Positions 17,626 to 30,669 of a stretch of 64,000 nucleotides of DNA are shown here, piece by piece. Both the position numbers and the translations under genes were made by a program. Source of the DNA: an uncultured Verrucomicrobiales bacterium (GTDB lineage: Bacteria; Verrucomicrobiota; Verrucomicrobiia; Verrucomicrobiales; Akkermansiaceae); the NCBI GenBank assembly GCA_937969495.1, contig CALBVY010000036.1, positions 23,032 through 87,031 on the forward strand. Direction: 5' to 3'. The notes below the pieces were generated by a model, which saw only the letters and a list, made by a program, of their open reading frames with translations, made no database searches and was not told where the DNA came from. Position 1 is the first letter of the stretch; every line of letters starts with the position of its first letter.

Positions 17626-18222
17626 TTATTTTTTTGCATCAAGCACAGTATTCCACTTGGTGATATTTTTCTTTTGGGCGGCAAAGAGGGCATCGGTAGA
17701 ATCTAGAATTTTGATCCCTTGAATTGTGTCACCCTTGCGGATGGCATCCACGATATCTTGTCCCTTGGTTACCTTTCCAAAAACACTATGTCTGTTATCA
17801 AGGTGGGGTGTGGCATTATGAGTAATAAAAAACTGAGAACCATTTGTGCCTGCACCAGCGTTAGCCATAGAGAAAATACCCGCACTATCGTGCTTGAGCT
17901 TTTCATGAAATTCATCATCAAAACGGTAACCAGGGCCACCACGGCCAGTAGCTGTGGGATCACCACCCTGAATCATAAAATTGGGGATTACACGGTGGAA
18001 GGTAATGGAATTATAATACCCACGTTTTGCGAGATTGAGAAAATTAGCCACCGTTATGGGGGTTTTGGATGCCGTCAGAGTGGCTTCAATGTCACCTTTG
18101 CTGGTGGTCATCACGATTCGGATGTCTTTGACATCAGATTTTGCCTTTGTGTCGTCTGCAAAAGAAGAAGCAGTTCCTGCCGCTAATGCCGTCATCATCG
18201 TAAGTAAATATAATTTCATCAC
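17626..18222 (-). CDS. secreted cyclophilin-type peptidyl-prolyl isomerase
   Basis: Speeds cis-trans isomerisation of proline bonds during folding of exported proteins. 198 aa with a signal peptide (about 1-22, ending SSFA) and one cyclophilin domain. Active-site motifs are FHRVIPNFMIQGGDPTATG, GIFSMANAGAGTNGSQFF and LDNRHSVFGKV. Probably periplasmic. It ends 115 bases from the DUF1508 start, on the same strand. Confidence 0.93.
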   Translation of the reverse strand: MMKLYLLTMMTALAAGTASSFADDTKAKSDVKDIRIVMTTSKGDIEATLTASKTPITVANFLNLAKRGYYNSITFHRVIPNFMIQGGDPTATGRGGPGYRFDDEFHEKLKHDSAGIFSMANAGAGTNGSQFFITHNATPHLDNRHSVFGKVTKGQDIVDAIRKGDTIQGIKILDSTDALFAAQKKNITKWNTVLDAKK

Positions 18223-18417
18223 AGAATGAATTACGCCTCATCGCCTCGAAGTGCAAGCTAGAATCTGGCGACCATGGTGTTCTCGTTTTTTTTAAAAAAA
18301 TAAGTAAAAGAATTGGGTAATTGGCATCGTATGTGTTATTAACAATCCGTTCAAGTAAGGTAAGTCGCTTTTTTGAGTGATATTTATTAACGTCAAGACC
18401 TGTCAGAACCATATAGC

Positions 18418-19173
18418 ATGAATACCATTGAATACATTGGACCTCGTCCCCAAAAGCCATCGCGGAAGCCGTGGGGTGGAGGATGGTTGATGATTTTATT
18501 GGTTGTTGGCGTAGTGGGGACCGTTGCTTGGCCTCATATTTCTAATCTACTTGCCAAAGGGAGCCCTAACGATGAACTCATTGTGGAAGAGACCGTTGCT
18601 TGGCTAGGTCAGGACTCAACTTTTGGTAATCAGCTCGCTGTAGCTGCGCTGGAACGCACCAAGAAGAGTATTACCTATGATCCTGCGTATTATCAAATTT
18701 CTTACCCAGCCGGAGATGTCCCAGAAGGTAAGGGGGTCTGCACGGATGTAGTTGTCCGGAGTTATCGCGCTCTTGGTATCGATCTTCAACAGCTTGTGCA
18801 TGAGGATATGGCTAAGAATTTCCGGATTTACCCACAGCTCTGGAATTTAAAAAAAGCGGATACCAACATCGATCACCGCCGTGTGCCTAATTTACAGCGC
18901 TTTTTTAGTCGTTTTGGCAAAGAGATCCCACTGGCAGAGGCTGCCATGCAGAGGTCTAATGATTTTACCTACGGTGATGTGGTGGCTTGGCGTCTGCCAC
19001 ATGGAGCTACACACATCGGTATTGTAGTTCCAGGGCCAGGTGAACGACGTAGTGAAAAGTGGATTGTGCATAACATTGGTTCTGGGCCTGAATGGGAGGA
19101 TAAACTACTAGATTACCAATTGATCGGCCACTATCGTTACCGTGGAGTTTCCAAAGATTTAAACCAAGAATAG
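18418..19173 (+). CDS. DUF1287 family membrane-anchored protein
   Basis: 251 residues. One N-terminal membrane helix (about 23-42, GWLMILLVVGVVGTVAWP) and then a DUF1287 domain: YPAGDVPEGKGVCTDVVVRSYRALGIDLQ, NIDHRRVPNLQRFF, YGDVVAWRLPHGATHIGIV. The conserved Cys (GVCTDV) and His (THIGIV) suggest the NlpC/P60-like cysteine peptidase fold, but family function (E. coli YijF) is not established. Oriented to the periplasm. A 195-base divergent region separates it from the cyclophilin gene; I saw no clear site there. Confidence 0.88.
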   Translation: MNTIEYIGPRPQKPSRKPWGGGWLMILLVVGVVGTVAWPHISNLLAKGSPNDELIVEETVAWLGQDSTFGNQLAVAALERTKKSITYDPAYYQISYPAGDVPEGKGVCTDVVVRSYRALGIDLQQLVHEDMAKNFRIYPQLWNLKKADTNIDHRRVPNLQRFFSRFGKEIPLAEAAMQRSNDFTYGDVVAWRLPHGATHIGIVVPGPGERRSEKWIVHNIGSGPEWEDKLLDYQLIGHYRYRGVSKDLNQE

Positions 19174-19247
19174 CTCGTTTAGCAGTTGCTTTTTTATCAT
19201 TGGATCTGCCGAAGATTAATGAGGTTTCAGAGGTGTTTTTAAGAGTT

Positions 19248-20036
19248 ATGAATATCAATAGGTATGGGCTAAGAAATTCTACTTTTTTACTCATTTGCCT
19301 GTTTACCATGGTGGTAGATGTTTCGGCTAAGGCGCGAGTTTTTTTGCTTGCTGGGCAGTCGAATATGGCGGGTGCAGGACTTTATGAAAAACTGAAGAAG
19401 GCAGAGCAAAAGCCGCCAGAAGGTGTGAAAATTTGGCACCAAGGGCAGTGGCAGCAATTGGGGCCAGGGATTTCAGCGAACAAAGGTCGATTTGGCCCCG
19501 AGCTTGCGTTTGGGCGTGCGATGCGTAATTCTTTTCCAGACGATGCTATTCACCTGATTAAAACGGCGGCGGGCGGAACATCGATGCATAAACACTGGAA
19601 AGTAGAAGGTGGAGCTATGCTGAGGCGGTTTCTCACGCATGCGCATGCTGCGCTGAGAGATTTAGAAAAAAATAAAGTGGAATACAGCATCAATGGTATG
19701 CTGTGGATGCAGGGAGAAAGTGATGCAGCTCAGGGGATGGGGGCGGAGTATGAAGTGAGTCTAAAAAAATTGATTAAGGAAATGCGCCGTGAATTTGAGT
19801 CCAGCGAGATGCCTTTTATCATGGGAAGAATCCTACCGACATTTGATGAGCCTCAAGGTAATGGCCCTATGGTGCGCGAGGCTCTTCAAAAAACCGCCAA
19901 AGATTTTAAAAATGTTGTCTGTTTCGATACCGATCACTTTGAACGTATCAATAAAGGACATTACAATCATCGTGGGCAGATTCAGCTTGGGAATGCTTTT
20001 GCCCAACATTTTTTGAAGATCGTGCAGACTGAATGA
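19248..20036 (+). CDS. secreted SASA-domain (sialate O-acetylesterase-like) esterase
   Basis: 262 residues from ATG 19248; a TTG at 19200 in the same frame is less likely. Signal peptide about 1-31 (FLLICLFTMVVDVSA). The SASA/CE6 SGNH-type fold is shown by VFLLAGQSNMAG (nucleophile Ser), LIKTAAGGTS (oxyanion Gly), and MLWMQGESDAA. These enzymes remove acetyl groups from sugars such as xylan or sialic acid, fitting a polysaccharide-degrading lifestyle. The final catalytic His is probably in the HYNHRGQIQLG stretch. Confidence 0.9.
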   Translation: MNINRYGLRNSTFLLICLFTMVVDVSAKARVFLLAGQSNMAGAGLYEKLKKAEQKPPEGVKIWHQGQWQQLGPGISANKGRFGPELAFGRAMRNSFPDDAIHLIKTAAGGTSMHKHWKVEGGAMLRRFLTHAHAALRDLEKNKVEYSINGMLWMQGESDAAQGMGAEYEVSLKKLIKEMRREFESSEMPFIMGRILPTFDEPQGNGPMVREALQKTAKDFKNVVCFDTDHFERINKGHYNHRGQIQLGNAFAQHFLKIVQTE

Positions 20037-20094
20037 TCTAAATTGTTTCAATTTTAACCTTTATATAAATGAAATAACATCATGAGATAGCCCC

Positions 20095-21321
20095 ATGAAA
20101 TGTTATTTTCAATTTGCTGGAGTTCTTTGTGGTCTCGTGCTCCTATGTCTATCTAACATACTTTCTGCGGACAAGCAGTTTTCTATTTCTGACGCAGACG
20201 TGGCAATCTTCAAAGAGCGATTTGACGAACTTAATAAAAAAAAGTTTAGCTCTAGAAAGAAAATTGATGCTTATGAGAAGTCTTATAAGAAAAAAGGCAT
20301 TTATGAGGCTCGTCTTAAAAAGATGAATCGGAATTATTTATATGCTTTAATGGATATTGAGCGTGATCTTGCTATCTTAGCCACTCCTAAAAAAGCGATT
20401 ACTCAAACAATCAATGTTCCTGGATTTAGCTCACGTGAAAACTCCCAGATCGCAAAAATCCGGTTAGAAATTGCTATGGCTGAGCGCGCCCGCATCAAGA
20501 AGGGAATCGAGGCTAAGCGTGCAGACTATGGTGATGAAAAATTTCACCTCAACTTACTCAAAAAAGAAATCATCTTATGGGAAAGCTATTTCCGGCTTGC
20601 TAAAAAAATCGATCGTGCAATTGCTAAACTCGAAAAAGAGATTTTTAAAGAGCGAACATCTACCATGCCTTACAAAGATAAGCTTAAAAAGCTGGAGCTT
20701 AAAAAAGAGGGATTATTTGAAGAAAAAAAAGAAATTTCTAACCCTATCTTTGGTTATGCAGTGGGGAGTGGATTTGATCAAAATGTCACTCCTTCGCTTG
20801 ATGCAGCAGCAGATCTTTTAGCTGCCTTTAAAAAAGAACGTGAGGAGGCTATCCACTTTCTCCGCACTGGAGAAACGAACAAAGGAGAAAGTGAAAAACG
20901 TGGCGGTAAAATTGGTAGCGCATACATTTATTCGGAGAACCTAGGCGTGGTACTTGATATTTCTGGTAGTATGACCAAGTTTATTGAACCTCTTAAAGGT
21001 GAGATTGCGGATTCCTTTGAAAGCCCTCATTTCCGTGAAATTGATGGCTGCAGTCTTAATGCTTTTTTCCGCTATCCGACCGTTACTTTGCATACAACAT
21101 CTCGCGAACGCACGATGCATAGTTTTGCAGAACTTCTTATCGTTAATCAAGTAGATACCCTCTATTGGTTCAGCGATCTTATGGATGTTCAGAAGCCTGT
21201 TGCATTAAGGAAGCTGCTCGATATGCTGATCCGTTCGGGGGTAGTTTTTAATGTTAAATCGGTGAATCGAGAACCCTCGAAGTTACTTGAGCCTATGATT
21301 ACTTATTTTGAAAAAGAATAA
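20095..21321 (+). CDS. exported coiled-coil protein with VWA-like C-terminal domain
   Basis: 408 residues: signal peptide (about 1-24, ending LSA), then a Lys/Glu-rich coiled-coil region (about 30-250), then a VWA-like domain from about 282. The metal-site motif DISGSM (Asp288, Ser290, Ser292) is intact in GVVLDISGSM, and YWFSDLMD is a fitting second strand with an acidic residue. VWA domains bind protein partners through a metal ion. No named family recognised. It stands 58 bases after the SASA gene. Confidence 0.75.
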   Translation: MKCYFQFAGVLCGLVLLCLSNILSADKQFSISDADVAIFKERFDELNKKKFSSRKKIDAYEKSYKKKGIYEARLKKMNRNYLYALMDIERDLAILATPKKAITQTINVPGFSSRENSQIAKIRLEIAMAERARIKKGIEAKRADYGDEKFHLNLLKKEIILWESYFRLAKKIDRAIAKLEKEIFKERTSTMPYKDKLKKLELKKEGLFEEKKEISNPIFGYAVGSGFDQNVTPSLDAAADLLAAFKKEREEAIHFLRTGETNKGESEKRGGKIGSAYIYSENLGVVLDISGSMTKFIEPLKGEIADSFESPHFREIDGCSLNAFFRYPTVTLHTTSRERTMHSFAELLIVNQVDTLYWFSDLMDVQKPVALRKLLDMLIRSGVVFNVKSVNREPSKLLEPMITYFEKE

Positions 21322-21365
21322 GAAGATAGTTGTTAGGTTCTGGATTTTTTTGCCTTAGCGCGATT

Positions 21366-22226
21366 TTATCGGGTGATGATATCCGCTGTTACCGTTTCGT
21401 TAGGCAGGGTCATGGCATTAGGCCCAAGTTTACGCCCTGGGTAAATGGCTGTATGAATCCCGGTCTGTGTGCCGTTCCCTACGATTGTGCCAAACTTCTG
21501 CAGTCCTGTGTCAAGGAGTCTACTGTCGACGAGGCTTTTGTTGTTAGCTCGATCATGGCGGAGGTTTGAGGTGATGGTGCCTGCACCAAAGTTAACCTGA
21601 TTACCAATCACGGAATCACCCACGTAACTGAGGTGCCCTATGGATGAGCCATGGCCAATGATGGAGTTTTTAATTTCTACGGCTTGTCCGATGTGGCAAT
21701 CATTGCCAATCGTTGTAGAGCCACGTAGATAGCAGTTAGGCCCGATCTTACAATTCTCACCAATCATGATATTCCCTTCAATGACAACGCCGGGGAGGAT
21801 GCTGCTCCCTTTACCCAGGTGGATATAGCCATCAATGTGTGCTGCTGGACTTACCTTACCATGGATGTCATTACTGCTGATGTTACGGACAAGTGTCTCG
21901 TTGAGTGCGATGAAATCCCATGCATAGTGCAGTAGATATGACTGCGCAGATGCCGTGATCACGGTGCCACTGGCTTGTCCTATCCATGCAAGGGTGTCTC
22001 CGTGAATAGACTTAAGTAAAGCAGGCTGAGGTGCTGTGGCGAGTGCTGCCCAATCTTCAGGGGTGATCCATGCATTTTCATATTGGCTGGCATCTGAGGT
22101 GTTAGCAGCGTTGGTTTTTTGTAAATCAGATAATGGACTACCAGCAATGAGCTGATCTGCACAAGAGCCGTCTTGGTGGAGTGGCCACCATTTTGCCATT
22201 TCACTTTTTTCCAATATCAGGTGCAC
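21366..22226 (-). CDS. left-handed beta-helix acyl/acetyltransferase (GlmU C-terminal-like)
   Basis: 286 residues. The first about 100 are unassigned (no nucleotidyltransferase Gly-rich loop), followed by hexapeptide repeats: IHLGKGSSILPGVVIEG, IGENCKIGPNCYLRG, then HIGQAVEIKNSIIG, HLSYVGDSVIG and VNFGAGTITSN. That last block is close to the acetyltransferase half of GlmU-type sugar-1-phosphate enzymes. So it is probably a sugar N-acetyltransferase without its pyrophosphorylase half. Substrate not fixed. The stop is close to the end of the VWA gene, convergent. Confidence 0.8.
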   Translation of the reverse strand: MHLILEKSEMAKWWPLHQDGSCADQLIAGSPLSDLQKTNAANTSDASQYENAWITPEDWAALATAPQPALLKSIHGDTLAWIGQASGTVITASAQSYLLHYAWDFIALNETLVRNISSNDIHGKVSPAAHIDGYIHLGKGSSILPGVVIEGNIMIGENCKIGPNCYLRGSTTIGNDCHIGQAVEIKNSIIGHGSSIGHLSYVGDSVIGNQVNFGAGTITSNLRHDRANNKSLVDSRLLDTGLQKFGTIVGNGTQTGIHTAIYPGRKLGPNAMTLPNETVTADIITR

Positions 22227-22345
22227 GATCGTATTTATTGATGAGCTTTGGTGTAGATCGTTTGATCTATATTCGGGGTTATACCCAATGTATCATCTAG
22301 GTTAACTGCCTAGTTGAGAAGCTGCTCCGATCAATGAGGAGGGGT

Positions 22346-22927
22346 TTAGTAGCGTGGGATAAGGAGTTTTTGACCAATGCGGAGATTTGTACCCTTTAAG
22401 CCATTAGCTCTTTGGATAGCAGTGACACTGATCTTGTATTTACGAGATATTCCATAAAGGGTATCGCCTTTGCGAATGGTATGGGTGATAGGGGGTTTGC
22501 TTTTAGGCTTAATTTTTTTAACCGGCTTTGGTTTTGGTTTCGGTTTTGGGCGAGAGACCACCGTTGGTTTAGGTTTGGTTAAAGGAATAGTGGTTCCACT
22601 GACAGGAGGCCTAGGAAGAGGTTGGGTAGAGCGGATAACGGGGGGGCTGGGAGTGATCGCGGATGTGATGACGGGTGGAGTTACTGGAGGAGTTGTTTTG
22701 GCTATGGCGGCGGGCTTACTGCTGCTCTTACGCCACCATCGGCCCTTGCTCTTATCGTCTGCCCAGCGTTCTACATAATTTCCATTACTATCGAATGGGC
22801 CCACACCTGGATTATAACCTCGGGTTGATCTATTTTCTGTCACTGAGCCGCCACCACTTCCGCAGCTAGTCAGTAAAAATGGTACCAATGCCATTACACA
22901 GGTGAGTGTAGTTATACATCCTTTCAT
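22346..22927 (-). CDS. LysM-domain lipoprotein
   Basis: 193 residues. A lipoprotein signal peptide with lipobox LLTSC (lipidated Cys22), a Gly/Ser linker, a long Pro/Lys repeat region (about 85-145, including KPKPKPKPKP) able to span the periplasm or murein, and one C-terminal LysM domain (about 148-193: HTIRKGDTLYGISRKYKIS, GLKGTNLRIGQKLLIP). LysM binds N-acetylglucosamine in murein, so this is a murein-tethering lipoprotein. No catalytic domain. It is 119 bases upstream of the beta-helix gene on the same strand. Confidence 0.9.
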   Translation of the reverse strand: MKGCITTLTCVMALVPFLLTSCGSGGGSVTENRSTRGYNPGVGPFDSNGNYVERWADDKSKGRWWRKSSSKPAAIAKTTPPVTPPVITSAITPSPPVIRSTQPLPRPPVSGTTIPLTKPKPTVVSRPKPKPKPKPVKKIKPKSKPPITHTIRKGDTLYGISRKYKISVTAIQRANGLKGTNLRIGQKLLIPRY

Positions 22928-23047
22928 AAAAGTAAGTATGTCAGATGCTTGTGGCTTGGCAAAAACTTAGTGGCGAGAATAGCTGATTTTCCGCAATCTT
23001 TGTGAAGAAAAGTGAAACTCTTAGGAAATAGGAGGGTTTACTTAGAT

Positions 23048-27505
<4,458 letters not shown>

Positions 27506-27506
<1 letters not shown>

Positions 27507-28885
27507 TAATCTAGAAATTTCCCAGGGTTAAGAATGTGATTAGGGTCAAGTGCTTGTTTGATGGCATGGTGGGTGTCCATGGAGACTGTGCCGAGTGCCT
27601 GTTGGATCCAGGGTTTTTTTGCGAGGCCTATACCGTGTTCGCCACTGATGACTCCGCCATTTTTAATCACCCAGGTGAATAATTGGTTAAGGGCGTCGTC
27701 TGCCTTTTTCTTGATCACTGGATCTGCGTAATTTTCTACCATGATATTGGTGTGGATATTGCCATCTCCAGCATGGCCGAAGCAGGCTACGGGGATGCCT
27801 GTCTTTTGCTGTAGCTCTTGTGCAAAGTTGACGAGATCAACGAGCTTTGATCTTGGTACGACGATGTCTTCATTGAGTTTAGTGAGGCCGGTGTGTTTGA
27901 GTGAGTAGGAGAAATCACGGCGCAGCTGCCAGATGCGTTCGCAGGCAGCTTCGTCTGGTGCGGTATCGATGCGGAGTGCTTGATGACCTAGCAGGAAATC
28001 ATGAAGTGCGGGTAACTCTCGGGCTACCGTCTCAGTATTGCCATCGATTTCTATCATCAGGTAGGCATCACCAGGAGGTAATTGATCTGCACCTAAGTAG
28101 TCACGAGCAGCAGCCATCGTGAAGCCATCGGTAATTTCGAGAGCTGAGGGGAGTGTGCCTGAATCTAGTATAGCTTGTACAGCAGCAGCGGCGGCATTAA
28201 AATCGGGGAAAGAGGCGCCTAGCATGGCGCGTGTTTGTGGGTGGGGGATAAGGCGGAGGGTAATTTCTGTAACTACACCTAACATGCCTTCTGTGCCTAC
28301 CATGAGGGAGGTGAGATCAAACCCTGTGGAGTTTTTATGACAGCGGCCACCTGTTTTTAGGATGTCACCATTGGCGAGGACTACCGTGAGGCCGAGGACA
28401 TACTGCTTGGTGACGCCATATTTGAGGCAGCGCGGGCCTCCGGCATTGGTGGCAATGTTTCCGCCGATACTGCATTCTTTAAGCGACGCTGGATCTGGTG
28501 GGTAATACCAGCCATGTTTGCGGACGGCATTTTGGAGCTCTCCAGTAATGACGCCTGGCTGGGTGATGCAGACTCCATCAGATGGATTGATCTCTAGAAT
28601 ATGGTGCATACGCATCATGGAGATGAGGATGCCGCCATGAACAGGGACGCAGCCACCGATGTGTCCTGTACCTGCAGCGCGGGTGTAGACGGGGATTTTT
28701 TCAGAGCAGGCAAATTGCATGATCGCCACCACATCTTCGGTTTTTTCTGCAAAAACCACGATGTCAGGAGTGGCAGATGCGTGCCACTTATCGGTGCTGT
28801 GTTCTGCGAGAATCTCCGCTGCAGTAGAGAGTTGATCGGGCTTTAGGCTTTTCTCAAGTGCCGCTTTGATTTCTATGGGAGTCAT
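27506..28885 (-). CDS. FAD-linked oxidase, glycolate oxidase GlcD / D-lactate dehydrogenase type
   Basis: 459-residue flavoenzyme that oxidises 2-hydroxy acids such as glycolate or D-lactate. FAD_binding_4 domain at about 35-215 (VYTRAAGTGHIGGCVPVHGG, CSIGGNIATNAGGPR) and an FAD-oxidase C-terminal domain with CFGHAGDGNIHTNIM and GEHGIGLAKKPW. Length and motifs match GlcD. No glcE or glcF genes lie next to it, so substrate and electron partner are open. It is 19 bases after rpe. Confidence 0.92.
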
Positions 28886-28903
28886 TATATTTTTTTTAAG
28901 AGA

Positions 28904-29572
28904 CTACGCGGTTCTGATTTCAGAAATTGCAGCGGCCATGTCTGGAGCCTTAAAGGTGGATGAGCCAGCAACTAAAACATTAGCTCCAGCGGTGCTGGCA
29001 ATGGGTGCTGTGGTGGTATCGATACCGCCGTCTACTTGAATGTGGTAGCTGAGGCCATGTTGTTTACGGTGGGCAGCGGCCGCTTCTACCTTAGCCATTG
29101 TTTCGTGCATAAATGATTGCCCTCCAAATCCTGGGACGACGGTCATTACCAAAAGCATATCGATCTCAGTGAGGTAAGGTATTGTTTGCTCGAACTGGGT
29201 GGCGGGGTTGATGGCCAGTCCTGCTAGGCAGCCTGCTGCACGTGTACGATGCAGTGTTTCTGCTACATTATGCTCGGCTTCAAGGTGGGTGGTAAGCATA
29301 TCTGCACCTGCCTCGATGAAGCGTGGGAGATAGTGGTCTGGCCGAGAGATCATTAGGTGGACATCGAGAAATACATCATTTGTTTCATGGATGGCCTGAA
29401 TGATGGCGGGGCCAAAGGAAATATTATCCACAAAGTGGCCGTCCATGACATCGAGGTGCATCCAATCGCCCCCGGAGTGGATTGCGCGCGTGGTTTCCTC
29501 CTTGATCCGGCCAAAGTCAGCGGCGAGGAGTGAGGGTGCAATGATACGGTCTGTGTACTGCCATTTCTTCAT
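28904..29572 (-). CDS. rpe: ribulose-phosphate 3-epimerase
   Basis: Interconverts ribulose 5-phosphate and xylulose 5-phosphate in the pentose phosphate pathway. 222-residue TIM barrel with APSLLAADFGRI, HLDVMDGHFVDNISFG (metal His, catalytic Asp), TVVPGFGGQSFM (phosphate site) and HIQVDGGID (second catalytic Asp). Usual length. Divergent from tadA across a 69-base region with short repeats. Confidence 0.96.
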   Translation of the reverse strand: MKKWQYTDRIIAPSLLAADFGRIKEETTRAIHSGGDWMHLDVMDGHFVDNISFGPAIIQAIHETNDVFLDVHLMISRPDHYLPRFIEAGADMLTTHLEAEHNVAETLHRTRAAGCLAGLAINPATQFEQTIPYLTEIDMLLVMTVVPGFGGQSFMHETMAKVEAAAAHRKQHGLSYHIQVDGGIDTTTAPIASTAGANVLVAGSSTFKAPDMAAAISEIRTA

Positions 29573-29577
29573 GTCTG

Positions 29578-29610
29578 GAGTTTGAAGTATTCAGTTTGAA
29601 GTTTGAAGTA
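29578..29610. repeat. short direct repeat of TTTGAAG
   Basis: Three copies of TTTGAAG (about 29581, 29595, 29602), two of them followed by TAT, in the rpe-tadA divergent region. Low complexity; function not evident. Confidence 0.4.
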
Positions 29611-29641
29611 TATTTGTCAGATTACGCATGTGAGTGATGAT

Positions 29642-30166
29642 ATGATGGCAGATTTCCAAACAGATGGTTTTTTTATGCAGCAGGCTTTACGGGCCGCGCG
29701 GAAGGCATACTCGGCGCAAGAGGTGCCAGTGGGTGCTGTTATTGTAAAAGAAGGAAAGATTATTGCGCGTGCGTGGAATCAGGTGGAGACGCTTAAGGAT
29801 GCTACGGCACACGCGGAAATGCTCGCTCTAACATCGGCGCAAAACGCTCTAGGCGACTGGAGGTTAGATGGCTGCACCCTCTACGTTACCAAAGAGCCCT
29901 GCCCGATGTGTGCTGGTGCGATTGTGCACTGTAGACCGGATCGCGTAGTTTTTGGTGTGCCGGATGGGAAAGCGGGTGCGGCTGGTGGTTGGATTAATTT
30001 ACTGGAGGCAAATCCTCCTCTGAATCATCGTTGTGAAATAGCTTCAGGGATTTTGCAGGAGGAATGTTTAGCGATGCTGCAGAGTTTTTTCCGTGAAGCA
30101 CGTGAGCGGAAAAAAGAAGAGAAACGGGTGCGGAAGCTGGAATCTGGTGAAGACGACTCTCATTAA
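29642..30166 (+). CDS. tadA: tRNA-specific adenosine deaminase
   Basis: Deaminates A34 to inosine in the tRNA-Arg(ACG) anticodon. 174 residues from ATG 29642. The zinc deaminase core shows HAE (His57, Glu59) and PCPMCAGAIVHCR (Cys87, Cys90). VGAVIVKEGKIIARAWN and VFGVPDGKAGAAGG fit the family. The basic C-terminal tail (ERKKEEKRVRK) is longer than in E. coli and may help tRNA binding. Frame is open back to 29603 (TTG), and an ATG follows at 29645; the start is not certain to within a few codons. Confidence 0.94.
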   Translation: MMADFQTDGFFMQQALRAARKAYSAQEVPVGAVIVKEGKIIARAWNQVETLKDATAHAEMLALTSAQNALGDWRLDGCTLYVTKEPCPMCAGAIVHCRPDRVVFGVPDGKAGAAGGWINLLEANPPLNHRCEIASGILQEECLAMLQSFFREARERKKEEKRVRKLESGEDDSH

Positions 30167-30184
30167 GCCCAGAAGATGTAATGT

Positions 30185-30218
30185 AAAAAAACCAAGGGCA
30201 GCGGAAAGCTACCCTTGG
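30185..30218 (-). terminator. terminator of small secreted-protein gene
   Basis: Eleven-base arms 30192-30202 and 30208-30218 pair with one mismatch around GGAAA. The seven A's at 30185-30191 become a U-run on the minus strand. The plus strand has no U-run, so it serves the 30248 gene. Confidence 0.8.
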
Positions 30219-30247
30219 TGGAATGAAATGCAGGTGATGCGCACGTA

Positions 30248-30598
30248 TTAGCGAAAGATGCGGATACTGCCATGACGGCCACTGATGGTCACTCCGCGAT
30301 GGCGGCTGTGATGGCTGCCACGATGATAGCGTGCGCTATGACGAGAGGGTTTGTTGGTGTAATGGCGGACTGTTCCGCAGCGATATGAGCTGGGCATACG
30401 GTAGTATCGGTAGATTGGTTGACCACAGCGATTATAGGATACGATGACGCGCTTGATAAAGGTGGCTTTACCGCAAGAGCTATAACCTGACTGGTAGATG
30501 TAACTGTGGCCTACAGGATGAGGGCGCGCCTCGGCCTTCTGAGGAAGAGCGACTAGGGTGACAAAGACGGTGGCGATAGTAGCGAGTATTGTTTTCAT
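30248..30598 (-). CDS. small secreted basic protein, function unknown
   Basis: 116 residues with a signal peptide (about 1-24, ending AEA). The mature part is rich in Tyr, Arg, His and Ser, with cysteines in SSCGKATFIKR, NRCGQPIYRYY and YRCGTVRHY that could form disulfides, then a His/Arg-rich tail. I do not recognise a family. It has its own terminator at 30185. 71 bases downstream of the MECR-like gene. Confidence 0.7.
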   Translation of the reverse strand: MKTILATIATVFVTLVALPQKAEARPHPVGHSYIYQSGYSSCGKATFIKRVIVSYNRCGQPIYRYYRMPSSYRCGTVRHYTNKPSRHSARYHRGSHHSRHRGVTISGRHGSIRIFR

Positions 30599-30669
30599 AA
30601 TGTTGGTTATTGTGTTCGCTTACTTTGACGGCACCGCTGGGTAATATATTCAGTAAAAAAAGAAATTGT

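Noticed and set aside
22254..22269. Hairpin TAGATC/GATCTA between the LysM and beta-helix genes
   Set aside because: Only 6 bp, AT-rich, no U-run on the relevant strand; likely chance.
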